Of a stretch of 64,000 nt of DNA, positions 36,101 to 44,011 are shown one piece after another. The position numbers were made by a program, and so were the translations under genes. How positions within the stretch are numbered: the first letter of the stretch is position 1; every line of letters begins with the position of its first letter. Source of the DNA: Planctomycetaceae bacterium (lineage in GTDB: Bacteria > Planctomycetota > Planctomycetia > Pirellulales > Thermoguttaceae); the NCBI GenBank assembly GCA_004556055.1, contig SFIW01000003.1, forward strand, positions 27,848-91,847, given 5' to 3'. Under the pieces are notes generated by a model. The model was given only the letters and a program-made list of their open reading frames with translations, ran no database searches and had not been told where the DNA came from.

Positions 36101-37377
36101 AAGCGAACTCTCGGATTGGTGATGGACTGAACTAATTGGTCGGGAATTTCTCGGGGGTTCGTCATGTCTAGAACGGGGGAAAAGTCGAATTTGGGTTGAG
36201 GAATGTGGTTCTTTTCCTCCGAGAGCCAATAGTACTGATGTGTCGCGAACAAGTGGTCGGAGTCTTTGTATGCGTCTTTTAAAAGATCTAAATCCAATTC
36301 GGCGTCTTCAGGAAGATTGTCGTATTTTAGCGGCGAGCCGAAAAGGTGTAAGGTAAACGAATTGATTAACTTGTCGAGGGACGTTGAAATACCGTCGGTA
36401 GGGGAGGCTTTTCCAAAAAGGATGTTTGGGGGCGTTGAGTCGAGTCTGTCGACAATTTGGAAGACCGTCGTGCGGAACGCTTGTTTTCCTCCTGGATAAT
36501 GGTCTGAAAAGTTGTAGGCCCATTTGTCCCAGTCTTTGTCGCCAGGTTCGGGCTCGAAGCTTTTCGGTTCTTGCGGAACCTCTTTCGTTGGGAAGAGAGG
36601 CTCTCCTCGTAAGTTCGTCGGGGCGTAGCAGTCGCGCTCGTATCGTATGAAATGCGAATTAGGATGGTTTAGAACGATACGCGCAAGCTTGGCGGGAATG
36701 TAGAGCCTAGTAAGGAGCGTTTCAAAAGGAATCGGAGCGAATAGCGTAGCGGAGGGATTTAGGGTGATTTCCTCCATATGAGCGGCGATCGCCCTACGTC
36801 GTAGCGAAATTTCGATCAGAACCGGCGGCGGAGCTTCAATGGAGCTCAGGAGGACGTTTCCGAGACGAAATTGGAAAGCGCGGGAGATCGTTCGTTTTTC
36901 CTCTGAGCGATTTTTAAGCGACGCGGCTTCTTCCAGAAGCGACGGCATATATTTGTGACGAGCGTCAAAGATATTGCGATAGATGCAAACCTGCTGTCTA
37001 AAAAACTCGCATTCGAAAAAGAGGCAGTTGCCGAGGAGCGAACCTCCGTAGAGCAAGGAGCCGAAGGCTTTCTCGTGTTCGGGATCCTTCTGAGCCTTAA
37101 ACATGAGCGCCGTCGTTAAAGGCGTATAGGAATGAAAAGGGTAAAAAGAGCCGCCGCACCAGACCCCGATGACGCTGAGAAAGGTTTTAATTTCCCTTAA
37201 TCCCATCCCCTCAAAGAAGGCGTCGACGTCGTATCCGCGATTTTTGGCTTCGTCGCGACACGCGTCAAAAAAGGCGTTCAGCTCGTCGTTCCATGACGAA
37301 ACGCCATATTGGTAACGAAATCTAAGCGTGTGATATACGACGTTTAGAATTTCTATAACTCGCCTATTATACTCCAT
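33166..37377 (-). CDS. Giant protein with repeated winged-helix-like modules and (Thr-Glu)n linker
   Basis: A 1403-residue soluble protein with no signal or membrane helix. I recognise no named family, but internal repeats are clear. A motif of the form W-G...(L/I)-A-x-x-hYIP-x-x-h-h-x-x-h-L...F-x-x-x-G-x-x-x-Y-A occurs near residues 226 (RLYIPAKLARIVL), 710 (DLYIPLSIIKRTL), 907 (RLLLPPELVGDTI), 1232 (GFCIPAALLERVL) and 1376 (RVYIPREYVQKTL), looking like winged helix-turn-helix units. Four of these are preceded by a helical motif such as VYYSTLLERDPKL (near 627, 776, 1157, 1299). A Thr-Glu/Thr-Ala tract spans about 989-1056. The frame opens at TTG 37410, but GGAGGGAG five bases before ATG 37377 sets the start. 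It is divergent from the envelope gene at 37596. Function unknown; nucleic-acid or protein binding is inferred. Confidence 0.8.
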   Translation of the reverse strand: MEYNRRVIEILNVVYHTLRFRYQYGVSSWNDELNAFFDACRDEAKNRGYDVDAFFEGMGLREIKTFLSVIGVWCGGSFYPFHSYTPLTTALMFKAQKDPEHEKAFGSLLYGGSLLGNCLFFECEFFRQQVCIYRNIFDARHKYMPSLLEEAASLKNRSEEKRTISRAFQFRLGNVLLSSIEAPPPVLIEISLRRRAIAAHMEEITLNPSATLFAPIPFETLLTRLYIPAKLARIVLNHPNSHFIRYERDCYAPTNLRGEPLFPTKEVPQEPKSFEPEPGDKDWDKWAYNFSDHYPGGKQAFRTTVFQIVDRLDSTPPNILFGKASPTDGISTSLDKLINSFTLHLFGSPLKYDNLPEDAELDLDLLKDAYKDSDHLFATHQYYWLSEEKNHIPQPKFDFSPVLDMTNPREIPDQLVQSITNPRVRFLPNNPYKNLEAPMLFYRSKLKFHYCENELWYDWPRLSIRLELHREFDPTLSSFQCKEREGVMTFNGEPIKRRFFLMPVEFHLTTARQRSRDYTMAVRKEPAFNAETTIEEINMDSAVPEITDASGISIKGVPLDSVRISQARGKNTKDKHVFVDCEITNPVEAEMSEETEEPTEIEELPVGVKELGEFLRRLFDQSYVVLYYSKLLERRPDLFRPFGATTLQGIRDAIRQVAQTVFPELRAGDQFVVLETDAGLEDFELLCFQIVLRWGNARATTPDELAKDLYIPLSIIKRTLSAGSEFTQVGSKKYACQQAAHESRKLQAQESRKRFAEKQLAKRVDELIDKNHLLAYYDKILETTPWLKVCGVRDVTTLKSMLAEIPKEREDGEKPRELTLHDDYVDLVKFNGETLEEKTRRALHARWAWLPFNKKELASLNAHINEYCEECAHLPEASVKRMASSVVISRLTMKSILKQRLSTLRSRLLLPPELVGDTIRNAPKLFQFDETTQLFTLLNEKGEPATHLDALRIIFLGYDESLTQESANASAEEVESQGAPGQETPVAAATETETETETETETETETETETETETETETETATETATETETETETETATETATETATETATETATETAKSENSESKNPAAPQDAATREPAREENVANESERDETQDAPTQELATETIDAIPEKDVPSDESEQESEEEKVVANAPKETPRERLVNTVNAILKSGANIVYYSTLLERDPKLQDAYRDASVLRDELEEALPKNEYGANFFEPAKSPGTEDDKILAELLTRWGSIDRLKFDKLARGFCIPAALLERVLKDKSQFFEFCGKARYAIKTEGREEGRRLQEKVDELQERLRREVGELLDVEENIVFYSTYFQRNADWLQEIKIDSEIALRSRLARELPERVFYLLYCEGVESTLRFREKVERSIAAAWGKEPMLTIDEIASRVYIPREYVQKTLESSLDFIFCGRDIYRRA
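34211..34412 (-). repeat. Hexanucleotide-based microsatellite encoding (Thr-Glu)n
   Basis: About 200 bases of 6/12-bp units of the form GTTTC(A/G)GTC(G/T)CC on the plus strand, about 17 twelve-base copies, encode TETE and TETA runs on the minus strand. Unit length is a multiple of three, so slippage keeps the frame. The plus-strand reading (Val-Ser repeats) is not a gene. Confidence 0.95.
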
Positions 37378-37507
37378 GACTCCCTCCGAACTTGCTCTAA
37401 TCTCTTCCAATTCTACACGAGAAGGAGTCGCGATTCAAGGAAAGCCGCGACGTCGAAACCCCGTCCCGACGCGTCGCGTTGAGATAACCGCGACATGGGC
37501 GCCACGA

Positions 37508-37535
37508 TTGACGCGATTTTTACATACTTGATAAT
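37508..37535 (+). promoter_or_regulatory. Promoter of the envelope gene at 37596
   Basis: TTGACG (37508-37513) and GATAAT (37530-37535), each a 5/6 consensus match, have a 16-base spacer. Transcription near 37542 gives a leader of about 54 bases with GGAGG at 37582-37586. Confidence 0.6.
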
Positions 37536-37595
37536 AACCATAGACGCTTTGCGCGTTTCTACAGAAATCGCATATTGACGTTGGAGGACTACGTT

Positions 37596-39356
37596 ATGAC
37601 CTTAGATAATTCCCCCTTCCAAAACGACAGATCTTCGTCTCCTTTCGACGATGGAAAAACTTCGCGGGGACGTCATACCGGTTTCGTTTCGGTTCCCGAT
37701 CGGAGCGAAGAGCTTCCTGACGCCACGCCGTCTCGTGCAAACCGCGACGCGTCGCAACGCCAAAGGAGGGCGGCGCCGCGCGTCGACTATCTTGAAGAAG
37801 GCGAAATTCCGACGATTTTTCTTGTCCTCCCCTCCGGCGATCGCATCGAGGTTACCCCCAACGACCTAAGAAAAATGCTTAAAGAGAATCCGCACGTCAA
37901 AAAATATGCCGTCGAGTTGGAGACGTTTATTCCAACCGGTTTAAAAGCGCGCGATTTTATCCCGCAACTCAAAAAACGAAGCGAATACTTTTTCGTTCCG
38001 GAAAAGAGCTTCGCGTCGCCTGAAATGATCGTCGCGGGCTCTCTCGTCGCGCTCGTTCTTGTCCTGACTCTCTTCTTCGTCGCGAAGGAATTGCGCAAGG
38101 AGCCCGCGCCGAAATCAAACGCGACGCCTGTCGCGGAGGCTGGAACCGACGCGCCCGCCCCAACGGAGTCCGTACCGACCGAAGCGGCTCCCGACGTCCC
38201 CGCGTTTGACCCAGAGGCGGACGATCCCTTCGCCAGCTCCGCCGTCCCTACGGAATCAACCGTCGTCGAGCCCGAGGCGGACGATTCCTCCGCGAGCTCT
38301 ACCGACCCGACAGAACCTGCCGTCGTCGCCTCTGAGACGGGCGATTCCTCCGCTAACGCTGCCGATTCGATCGAGCCTGCCGACGCCGAGCCCGTTGAAG
38401 ACGGACTTGGAAATGAAGAAACGGAACCGGTCGATTTCGACAATTCTGGTTCCAGTGAGTTGTTCCCCGTCGATTCCAACGAAACCGATTCTGAAGGCGA
38501 ATCTGAAACGGATTCCGACGCCGAGCCTAATAATGAAACGAAACCGACGTCTCCCAGCGCGTCTACCGACGGCGCAAAGGGGCGTCGGCGCGGGCAGACG
38601 ACCCCCTCGTCGCCTTCGTATGGAAGAGCGGAGATCGACGGCGGAGGGTGGCTCGTCGCGCCTTTTGACGTTACTCTAAATCGTATTCCAGAAGGGTTTA
38701 AAGGTCATAATTTTGACCGAATCTGCGCGGAACTCGCGCGCGAGAGAGAGCCGGGAGAACCTCTCTTTGGAACGATTGCCCCAACGGCTAAGTTAGCGTT
38801 CGTGATTCCGAATAAGGCGAGCGTCGCGAAGGGCGTTCCCTTCTTCGGCGGCGCGTGCGATTACGTGACCGTCTCATACCTCCCCGCGCCGAAGGAGATG
38901 AGCGTGAAGAAGAATCTCTCCCATTATTCCGTCTCCTTCTTTGACGGCACGAAAGTCGCGCCCCTCCTGTTAGGGGAAGGCGCGAAAGGGCTCGCTTTGG
39001 AGTCTCCCTTCGAAGAAGATTTTAAATGGGCGAATTCCGACGCCTATTGCTGGAAGATACGCGGCGTGCGACGCGACGAATTCGATAAGATCAAAGATAA
39101 AGTCGCCGTCCTCTGCGTTCTCAACGTCGACTATCGCTCACCCGAGGAATCGGGGCTCCTCGCGTCAAACGGCAACTACGCCCTCTATTCGCGCAAGGCG
39201 GAATTCTGGGTCTACAACTCTGAGACGGGGGTGATCTACGGTAAATTCGACCTTGCGGAGACGCTTCAGGAGAATCCGCACCCGCACGACGTCTCCTCCG
39301 TCAAACGCGGCGCCGTCGGGAAGGAGACCCCTCGACGTTCGATCGGCGCGAATTAA
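37596..39356 (+). CDS. Bitopic membrane protein sharing a C-terminal domain with the next gene
   Basis: A 586-residue protein with a cytoplasmic-looking N-terminal region (about 1-145, including IPTIFLVLPSGDRIEVTPND, a small beta-alpha domain), one membrane helix (about 146-170, MIVAGSLVALVLVLTLFFVA), a 170-residue acidic/Ser/Pro linker with degenerate repeats, and a C-terminal domain (about 345-560). That domain resembles the central domain of the next gene: VAVLCVLNVDY here and VRVLCVFSLDV there, then EFWVYNSETGVIYGKF and EFWVYDGYSGKILAKF. I know no name for it. GGAGG nine bases before ATG 37596 decides the start over the in-frame TTG 37575. The gene faces the giant repeat protein and precedes the stator/GTPase operon; a link to that operon is inferred from position. 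Confidence 0.75.
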   Translation: MTLDNSPFQNDRSSSPFDDGKTSRGRHTGFVSVPDRSEELPDATPSRANRDASQRQRRAAPRVDYLEEGEIPTIFLVLPSGDRIEVTPNDLRKMLKENPHVKKYAVELETFIPTGLKARDFIPQLKKRSEYFFVPEKSFASPEMIVAGSLVALVLVLTLFFVAKELRKEPAPKSNATPVAEAGTDAPAPTESVPTEAAPDVPAFDPEADDPFASSAVPTESTVVEPEADDSSASSTDPTEPAVVASETGDSSANAADSIEPADAEPVEDGLGNEETEPVDFDNSGSSELFPVDSNETDSEGESETDSDAEPNNETKPTSPSASTDGAKGRRRGQTTPSSPSYGRAEIDGGGWLVAPFDVTLNRIPEGFKGHNFDRICAELAREREPGEPLFGTIAPTAKLAFVIPNKASVAKGVPFFGGACDYVTVSYLPAPKEMSVKKNLSHYSVSFFDGTKVAPLLLGEGAKGLALESPFEEDFKWANSDAYCWKIRGVRRDEFDKIKDKVAVLCVLNVDYRSPEESGLLASNGNYALYSRKAEFWVYNSETGVIYGKFDLAETLQENPHPHDVSSVKRGAVGKETPRRSIGAN

Positions 39357-39582
39357 CGCCTTTTTTCAATAAATTAGGGGCGCGGCTTTTGTCGCGAAAA
39401 AGTCGCGCGGCTCCCTATATTTACGGATTATGAGCGTTTTATTTGACTCTTTACATTAAATCTAGATCGGAAACGCTCTGTCCCATCGTCGGCGTCATCG
39501 CTCTTGATTCATCGCGGGTTCTTTATAAAATGAAGGCAATATTTTACTAAGATTACTCTTTCACTAGGTAGATGTTAGCGAA
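39357..39582 (+). other. Intergenic spacer between the two related envelope genes
   Basis: AT-rich 226-base gap. TTGACT at 39443-39448 looks like a -35 element, but the only -10-like sequence (CTAGAT, 39462-39467) is 13 bases away, too close. TATAAAAT occurs near 39525 without a partner. No open frame fits. Confidence 0.3.
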
Positions 39583-41364
39583 ATGAATGGTTTTTCTTTT
39601 GGTCGTTACGTTTACGTCCTCCTTCTCCTGGTTTTTGTTCTTTTTTACGCAACTCCTTCCCGAGGCGAGGACGAGAATTTTGGGGGCGACGAACTGTTGG
39701 ACGCCGATTTTTGGAGCTTTGAGCCCTTTGACGATACCGTTGAAAAAATCGATCCCGAGTACCATGGCCATTCTCTTCTCTTGTTGGACAAAGCCATTCA
39801 AGCGAACCCCAAATTCTATTTTCCGGATCCTGCGAAGTTTTCAAAGGTTGCGTCGTATCGGAGCGCGATTGAGGCGCGTCAGAAAAATGTGCTAAACGCG
39901 GAGATTTTCCAAGGCCTTCGTTTCAAATCGCGTTTTGCTTTCGTCCTTCCCAATGATGGAGATTCTTGGTTTTCGTCCTTTTGCGATGAAATTAAATGTT
40001 CCTACCGGGAAGAAGAGAAGGTGATGGTCGTCGCTCTGGATATTGCGAAAGAACGCCTTTTTAACCCTGAAAAACACGACAGAACGAACGGCTTCAATCC
40101 GCTGGGGTTTGAATTTCCCAATACCCCGTATTTGCCCCTTGTTACCGAGGGCATGGGCAACAAAGTCAAATATGAAATTGGACTTGTCGTCGATTATCTT
40201 TTCGATAAAAAAACAGAGCCTCAAAGCAACGGCGTCTGGCTCATATCAGACGTTTCTAGAGAAAAGTTCGATTATTATAGGGACTGCGTTCGCGTCCTCT
40301 GCGTTTTTTCTTTGGACGTTATAGGGAACGCGCAGATCGGGAGATATGAGTATAGACGTCCCTATGCCCAAGTCGTCCATGAGCTCGTAGGTAAAGACGT
40401 TGAGTTTTGGGTTTACGACGGATATTCGGGAAAAATTCTAGCGAAGTTTTCGCCGGAAGAGATGTACAAAGGCGTTAAGAAACCTCTCGGAACGTTGACG
40501 ACGACGAAGGATAAGAAGGAAGAGAAGGTAGAGGAAGCGCCGAAGCAGATCGGCGCGAAGGAGGCGTGGGATTCGATCGTCTCGACGGCGGAGTTGCCGA
40601 AGAATCCGCAGGGATCGCGCGTTCCCGACGTCGCGATCCCCGACGACGCGGCGTCTCTTGCCGAGGCGCTCGAGAAATGCCCCGACGGCGGAACGATCCT
40701 CGTGCGTCAAGGAAAGAACCTGACGCTGGGGAGCTCCGCCGCGCAGATTTGTCCCGGCGCTGCGGTCGAAAAACGCGTTCTTATCGTCGGCGAGACGGGA
40801 AATCCCGACGACGTCCTATTCGCGCTTGGCGAGAACGAATCCCTTTGGGTTACCGGGGCGGACTCCAACGCCGTCTTTTACGGGGTCGGTTTTGAATACG
40901 ACGCAGAGAAGAGATCGAAAGGAATGGTCAAGCTTTATCGCCCTTTGGCGAGCGTAACCGACGGCGGAAAAGCGCGGTTTATTAATTGCGCTTTTCACGG
41001 TTCGAAGACTCCGACGACGCCGGAGACGCTGGCGCTTTGCAAAGGAGGAACGGCGCGATTCGAACGCTGCTTCTTCACGGGGGCGGTCGAGAACGCCGCG
41101 CTCGTCGATCGCGACGGGATCGGACGCTTTGACCTGTGCGAATTTTACGGCGGAAATCTCGTCGGACTGACGTCGATTTCGGAGGGAAAAGCGGAAGCGA
41201 CTCGCTCGATCTTCTCGGGGAATAAGACGGGACTTCGCGTTCTCGCGGGCGGAAGTCTGAAGATTGAGTCGTGCGTTTTTGAGAAGAACGGTTTGGCGTG
41301 GAATATAGCGGCGGGAAATAGCGGCGGCTTCGAGCAGGGCGAGCAGGTCGTCGTCGAAGATTGA
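39583..41364 (+). CDS. Secreted protein: shared envelope domain plus beta-helix-like repeats
   Basis: A 593-residue exported protein: signal peptide (VYVLLLLVFVLFYATPSRG, cleavage near Gly27), then a domain of about 270 residues related to the C-terminal domain of the preceding gene (EFWVYDGYSGKILAKF, VRVLCVFSLDV), a charged linker near 305-330 (KDKKEEKVEEAP), and a C-terminal region (about 345-590) that looks like a right-handed parallel beta-helix of the pectate-lyase/DUF1565 type: AASLAEALEKCPDGGTILVR opens it, and ARFINCAFHGS, ARFERCFFTGA, GRFDLCEFYGG and LKIESCVFEKN recur at coil spacing. No catalytic residues are evident, so a binding or structural role is more likely. It ends 76 bases before the stator operon. 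Confidence 0.78.
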   Translation: MNGFSFGRYVYVLLLLVFVLFYATPSRGEDENFGGDELLDADFWSFEPFDDTVEKIDPEYHGHSLLLLDKAIQANPKFYFPDPAKFSKVASYRSAIEARQKNVLNAEIFQGLRFKSRFAFVLPNDGDSWFSSFCDEIKCSYREEEKVMVVALDIAKERLFNPEKHDRTNGFNPLGFEFPNTPYLPLVTEGMGNKVKYEIGLVVDYLFDKKTEPQSNGVWLISDVSREKFDYYRDCVRVLCVFSLDVIGNAQIGRYEYRRPYAQVVHELVGKDVEFWVYDGYSGKILAKFSPEEMYKGVKKPLGTLTTTKDKKEEKVEEAPKQIGAKEAWDSIVSTAELPKNPQGSRVPDVAIPDDAASLAEALEKCPDGGTILVRQGKNLTLGSSAAQICPGAAVEKRVLIVGETGNPDDVLFALGENESLWVTGADSNAVFYGVGFEYDAEKRSKGMVKLYRPLASVTDGGKARFINCAFHGSKTPTTPETLALCKGGTARFERCFFTGAVENAALVDRDGIGRFDLCEFYGGNLVGLTSISEGKAEATRSIFSGNKTGLRVLAGGSLKIESCVFEKNGLAWNIAAGNSGGFEQGEQVVVED

Positions 41365-41382
41365 GCGCGTCTAGCGACGCGC
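41365..41382 (+). other. Small hairpin before the stator operon promoter
   Basis: GCGCGTC (41365-41371) and GACGCGC (41376-41382) form a 7-bp stem with a four-base loop directly after the stop codon. There is no T-run, and it covers the place where a -35 element would lie for the promoter at 41392-41400, so it could be an operator or a weak terminator. Confidence 0.35.
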
Positions 41383-41391
41383 GCTTGCGTC

Positions 41392-41400
41392 TGGTATAAT
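41392..41400 (+). promoter_or_regulatory. Extended -10 promoter of the stator/GTPase operon
   Basis: TGGTATAAT combines the TGn extension with a perfect TATAAT (41395-41400). No good -35 is present (TAGCGA at 41372 with 17 spacing), which is compatible with extended -10 promoters. The leader to ATG 41440 would be about 33 bases. Confidence 0.55.
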
Positions 41401-41439
41401 GTCGAAATTGCAAGTATTTAGTGAAAAAAGGCGGTAGTT

Positions 41440-42321
41440 ATGGCGCGTAAAGCGGAGAAGATTTTGTCGTGGGGACGCGACGATTTTGAACGTCGATTGG
41501 GCTTCAAAGGGGGAAGGTACACCAAGGTTGGCGCGGCGTCGTCCTGCTTTTTGGGAGTTTTGGCGACGGCGGCGTTTTACGTCGTCCTTCTCCTTCTTCC
41601 CGATTCGGCGTTTAAAAGAATGTTCACGGAACGCGGATGGACTCCGTACGCGGTCGTTCTCCTCGGGTTCTGGAGCTTGATGATCCTCATGATTAAGTCG
41701 AGCAAAATCCGCCTCCAGAGGGCGGCGCTCTCGCGTTCGATCCTTCCCGACGACCCCGATTTCACGCTGACCGTCGAGACGGTCGACGACGTCGCCGATA
41801 AGATCGTGCGCATCGCCGAAACGCCGAAGGACTTTCTCGTCTATCGTCGCGTCGTGCGCACTCTAGCGAGTCTGCGCAACTTCGGAAAGGTCTCCGACGT
41901 CGACGCCTTCTTTCGCTCGCAAGCGGAGCAGGACGAGAACGTCTCGGAAACGACGTTCTCTCTCCTTTCGGGGTTCCTCTGGGCGATCCCGATCCTCGGG
42001 TTTATTGGAACCGTTATCGGTCTTTCGGCGGCGATCGGTCGCTTTGCGGGCGTCTTGACCGCAAGCTCCGACGTCTCCGAACTCACCCCCGCGCTGAAGG
42101 ACGTCACCGCCGGTTTGTCGACCGCGTTTGAAACGACCCTAGTCGCTCTCGCCGTCGCTCTTGCGCTCCAGCTCCTCACGACCTTCGTGCGCAAATCGGA
42201 AGAGGAACTTCTCGACGCGTGTTCGGAATATTGCACGGCAAACGTCGTGCTGAAGTTGCGCGTGCGCGAGCGGATGGAAGGAATTTCGAACGCCGAGGAA
42301 GAGGATCGCGACGATGCGTAA
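41440..42321 (+). CDS. MotA/TolQ/ExbB-type proton channel
   Basis: A 293-residue inner-membrane protein with two N-terminal helices (about 28-48 and 65-86), a cytoplasmic loop of about 75 residues, and two C-terminal helices. The third carries LGFIGTVIGLSAAIGRF (about 186-202) and the fourth region reads ALKDVTAGLSTAFETTLVAL (about 216-235); both match the hallmark segments of the MotA/TolQ/ExbB family, whose pentamers use ion flow to drive a dimeric partner. It is the first gene of a compact operon and overlaps the next gene by 8 bases, where two MotB/ExbD-like partners follow. No tonB, tolA, pal or flagellar gene is near, so the driven process is unknown. ATG 41440 is preceded by a weak GGCGG ribosome site. 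Confidence 0.88.
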   Translation: MARKAEKILSWGRDDFERRLGFKGGRYTKVGAASSCFLGVLATAAFYVVLLLLPDSAFKRMFTERGWTPYAVVLLGFWSLMILMIKSSKIRLQRAALSRSILPDDPDFTLTVETVDDVADKIVRIAETPKDFLVYRRVVRTLASLRNFGKVSDVDAFFRSQAEQDENVSETTFSLLSGFLWAIPILGFIGTVIGLSAAIGRFAGVLTASSDVSELTPALKDVTAGLSTAFETTLVALAVALALQLLTTFVRKSEEELLDACSEYCTANVVLKLRVRERMEGISNAEEEDRDDA

Positions 42322-43093
42322 AAAAGAGGGAGCGCCATTTTCCCTCTTTGCGTTTCAGGACGCGATCACGTCCGTTTGCGGGGTTGTCGTCCTCGTGACG
42401 CTTCTCCTTGCGTTAAATTTGACGCGGCAGGCGGCGGAAGAGACGCAGACGGCGTACGTCGCGCAGGAGCGCGTCGAGGAGACGCGTCGAGAGGTCGAGG
42501 AGTTACGAGCGAAGCTTGAGGAGTCGGAACGGAAGTGGGACGAATGCTTTGCGGATAAATCGGAACTTCTGGGCATGGACATTTCCGAAGCGCAGGAGCG
42601 CGTCGCGGAGGCGCGAGAGCGTCTTGAGAAAGAACGCGCCGTCGCGGCGGAGCTCGACGCGCGTCTCGCCGAGGCGCAGAGCAAAGCCGCGCAATTCGAG
42701 GAGGAACGCAAAGAGATCGACGCGATGCGCAAAGAGACCGAGGCGATGAAGAACGCCGCGTTCGAAAGCGTCTACTCGGGGACGGAGACGACGTACGTCT
42801 TTCCCTCCGACGTCGAGGAAAAACCGTGGTTTATCGAAATTATGAAAGGCAAGATAGTCGCGCGTTCGTCGGCGAACGAAGCGGACGCGAAGGTCTTCGA
42901 TTCTCCCTTTTCCTTTACCACGTGGGCGGAGAAACGACCCAAAACCGAATATTTCGTTCTCATCGCGCGTCCTAGCGGCGTGAAAGACTTTTCCTTTGTC
43001 AAATCGGAGTTCGACAACGAAAATATTCGCTACGGAATCGATCTCATCGGCGAGAAAACGCCTCTCGTCTTCCAACAGGAGGCAACGCCATGA
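42314..43093 (+). CDS. MotB/ExbD-like stator partner A
   Basis: A 259-residue membrane protein: short basic N-terminus, one membrane helix (about 14-36) that opens with Asp16 (FAFQDAITSVCGVVVLV), a long coiled coil (about 42-155, rich in Glu/Arg/Ala heptads), then a globular domain (about 165-255, with KTEYFVLIARPSGVKDFSFV). A lone Asp at the cytoplasmic edge of the only helix is the proton-carrying residue in ExbD, TolR and MotB, and adjacency to an ExbB-type channel supports that role, although the family is not identifiable by overall similarity. The start overlaps the channel gene by 8 bases and the end overlaps partner B by 4 (ATGA), implying translational coupling and matched amounts. 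Confidence 0.75.
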   Translation: MRKKEGAPFSLFAFQDAITSVCGVVVLVTLLLALNLTRQAAEETQTAYVAQERVEETRREVEELRAKLEESERKWDECFADKSELLGMDISEAQERVAEARERLEKERAVAAELDARLAEAQSKAAQFEEERKEIDAMRKETEAMKNAAFESVYSGTETTYVFPSDVEEKPWFIEIMKGKIVARSSANEADAKVFDSPFSFTTWAEKRPKTEYFVLIARPSGVKDFSFVKSEFDNENIRYGIDLIGEKTPLVFQQEATP

Positions 43094-44001
43094 GACGACG
43101 TCGCAACGCGCAAGATAGCTTGGAACTTTTCCTCGACACGATTTGCAATATGTTCGGGGGATTCCTCTTCATAATGCTCTTCGTCGTCGTGGCGATGCGC
43201 GACTCCGTCGAGAATTCGGAGTCTGAAGCGATCTCTCAGGAGCGGATGAGCGCGGCGGCGTTCGAGGAGCTCGAAATCGAGTTAGAGACGCTTCGCGAGG
43301 AGAATCGCGAGTTCGAGGAACGCGCGGAGCGCGCGGGGAAGATGGTCGATTCTCTCGGACTTGCCGACGTGGCAGACGCGCGGCGTCAGGAGATCGACGT
43401 TTTGCGGCAGATTGACGAGCTCGTCGCGGATAACGCGCGGAAGTTGCGCGAGACGACGCAAATCGAACGTCTCGCTCTTGAACTCGACGCCGAGAAACGC
43501 GAAGCGAAGATGGCGCAAGATTCCGCTCAGAACGTTCTCGCCGAAGCCGAAAGGGACGCCGCCGAGGCGGAACGTCGCGCGCAACAACGCGGCGCTCCTC
43601 CGCAGATGCGCGACCGTAACTTCTTCTATGAGGAGGCCGCCGTCATTTTGAAATATGGTCGCCTCTACCTTTGGCAAAAGCTCAAAGGGGGCGATCTATG
43701 CTTTAATCCCGACGATTTCCACGTTGTTGAAGAAGATGGTTTCACCGCGCAAATCGAACCGATTCCAAGTCGCGGCGTCGATTTGCGCGCGCCCGGCGTC
43801 ACGAAGGAGCTCGACCGCACTTTTGCCCCCTTTGATCGCGAACGTTACCGCGTCGCGATCGTCATTGCGGACGACTCCTACGACGAATACGCGATCGTCC
43901 GCGATTACCTGAAAGAACGAAAGTTCTTCATTCGCCCCATTATCGGCGAAAAGGGAGGGACAGTCGTCGACCGCGGCGGATCTGAAACACGCTCTCAATG
44001 A
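43090..44001 (+). CDS. MotB/ExbD-like stator partner B
   Basis: A 303-residue membrane protein with the same layout as partner A: basic N-terminus, one membrane helix opening with Asp16 (LELFLDTICNMFGGFLFIML), a coiled coil (about 45-175), and a globular domain (about 180-300, with RYRVAIVIADDSYDEYAIV). The final RPIIGEKGGTVVDRGG parallels the GIDLIGEKTPL ending of partner A, so the two are probably distant paralogues. Two different Asp-bearing partners for one channel suggest a heterodimer inside the pentamer. It overlaps partner A by ATGA and is followed 10 bases later by the next gene. Confidence 0.75.
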   Translation: MRRRRNAQDSLELFLDTICNMFGGFLFIMLFVVVAMRDSVENSESEAISQERMSAAAFEELEIELETLREENREFEERAERAGKMVDSLGLADVADARRQEIDVLRQIDELVADNARKLRETTQIERLALELDAEKREAKMAQDSAQNVLAEAERDAAEAERRAQQRGAPPQMRDRNFFYEEAAVILKYGRLYLWQKLKGGDLCFNPDDFHVVEEDGFTAQIEPIPSRGVDLRAPGVTKELDRTFAPFDRERYRVAIVIADDSYDEYAIVRDYLKERKFFIRPIIGEKGGTVVDRGGSETRSQ

Positions 44002-44011
44002 GGAAGGAGAT

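Noticed and set aside
41440..44001. Zorya-type anti-phage system (ZorA/ZorB)
   Set aside because: No ZorC, ZorD or ZorE-like gene, the partners lack an evident OmpA peptidoglycan-binding domain, and the neighbours are a GTPase and GAP1-like protein.
41440..44001. Tol-Pal or TonB energising complex
   Set aside because: No tolA, tolB, pal or tonB gene nearby and the partner C-termini do not look like ExbD/TolR.
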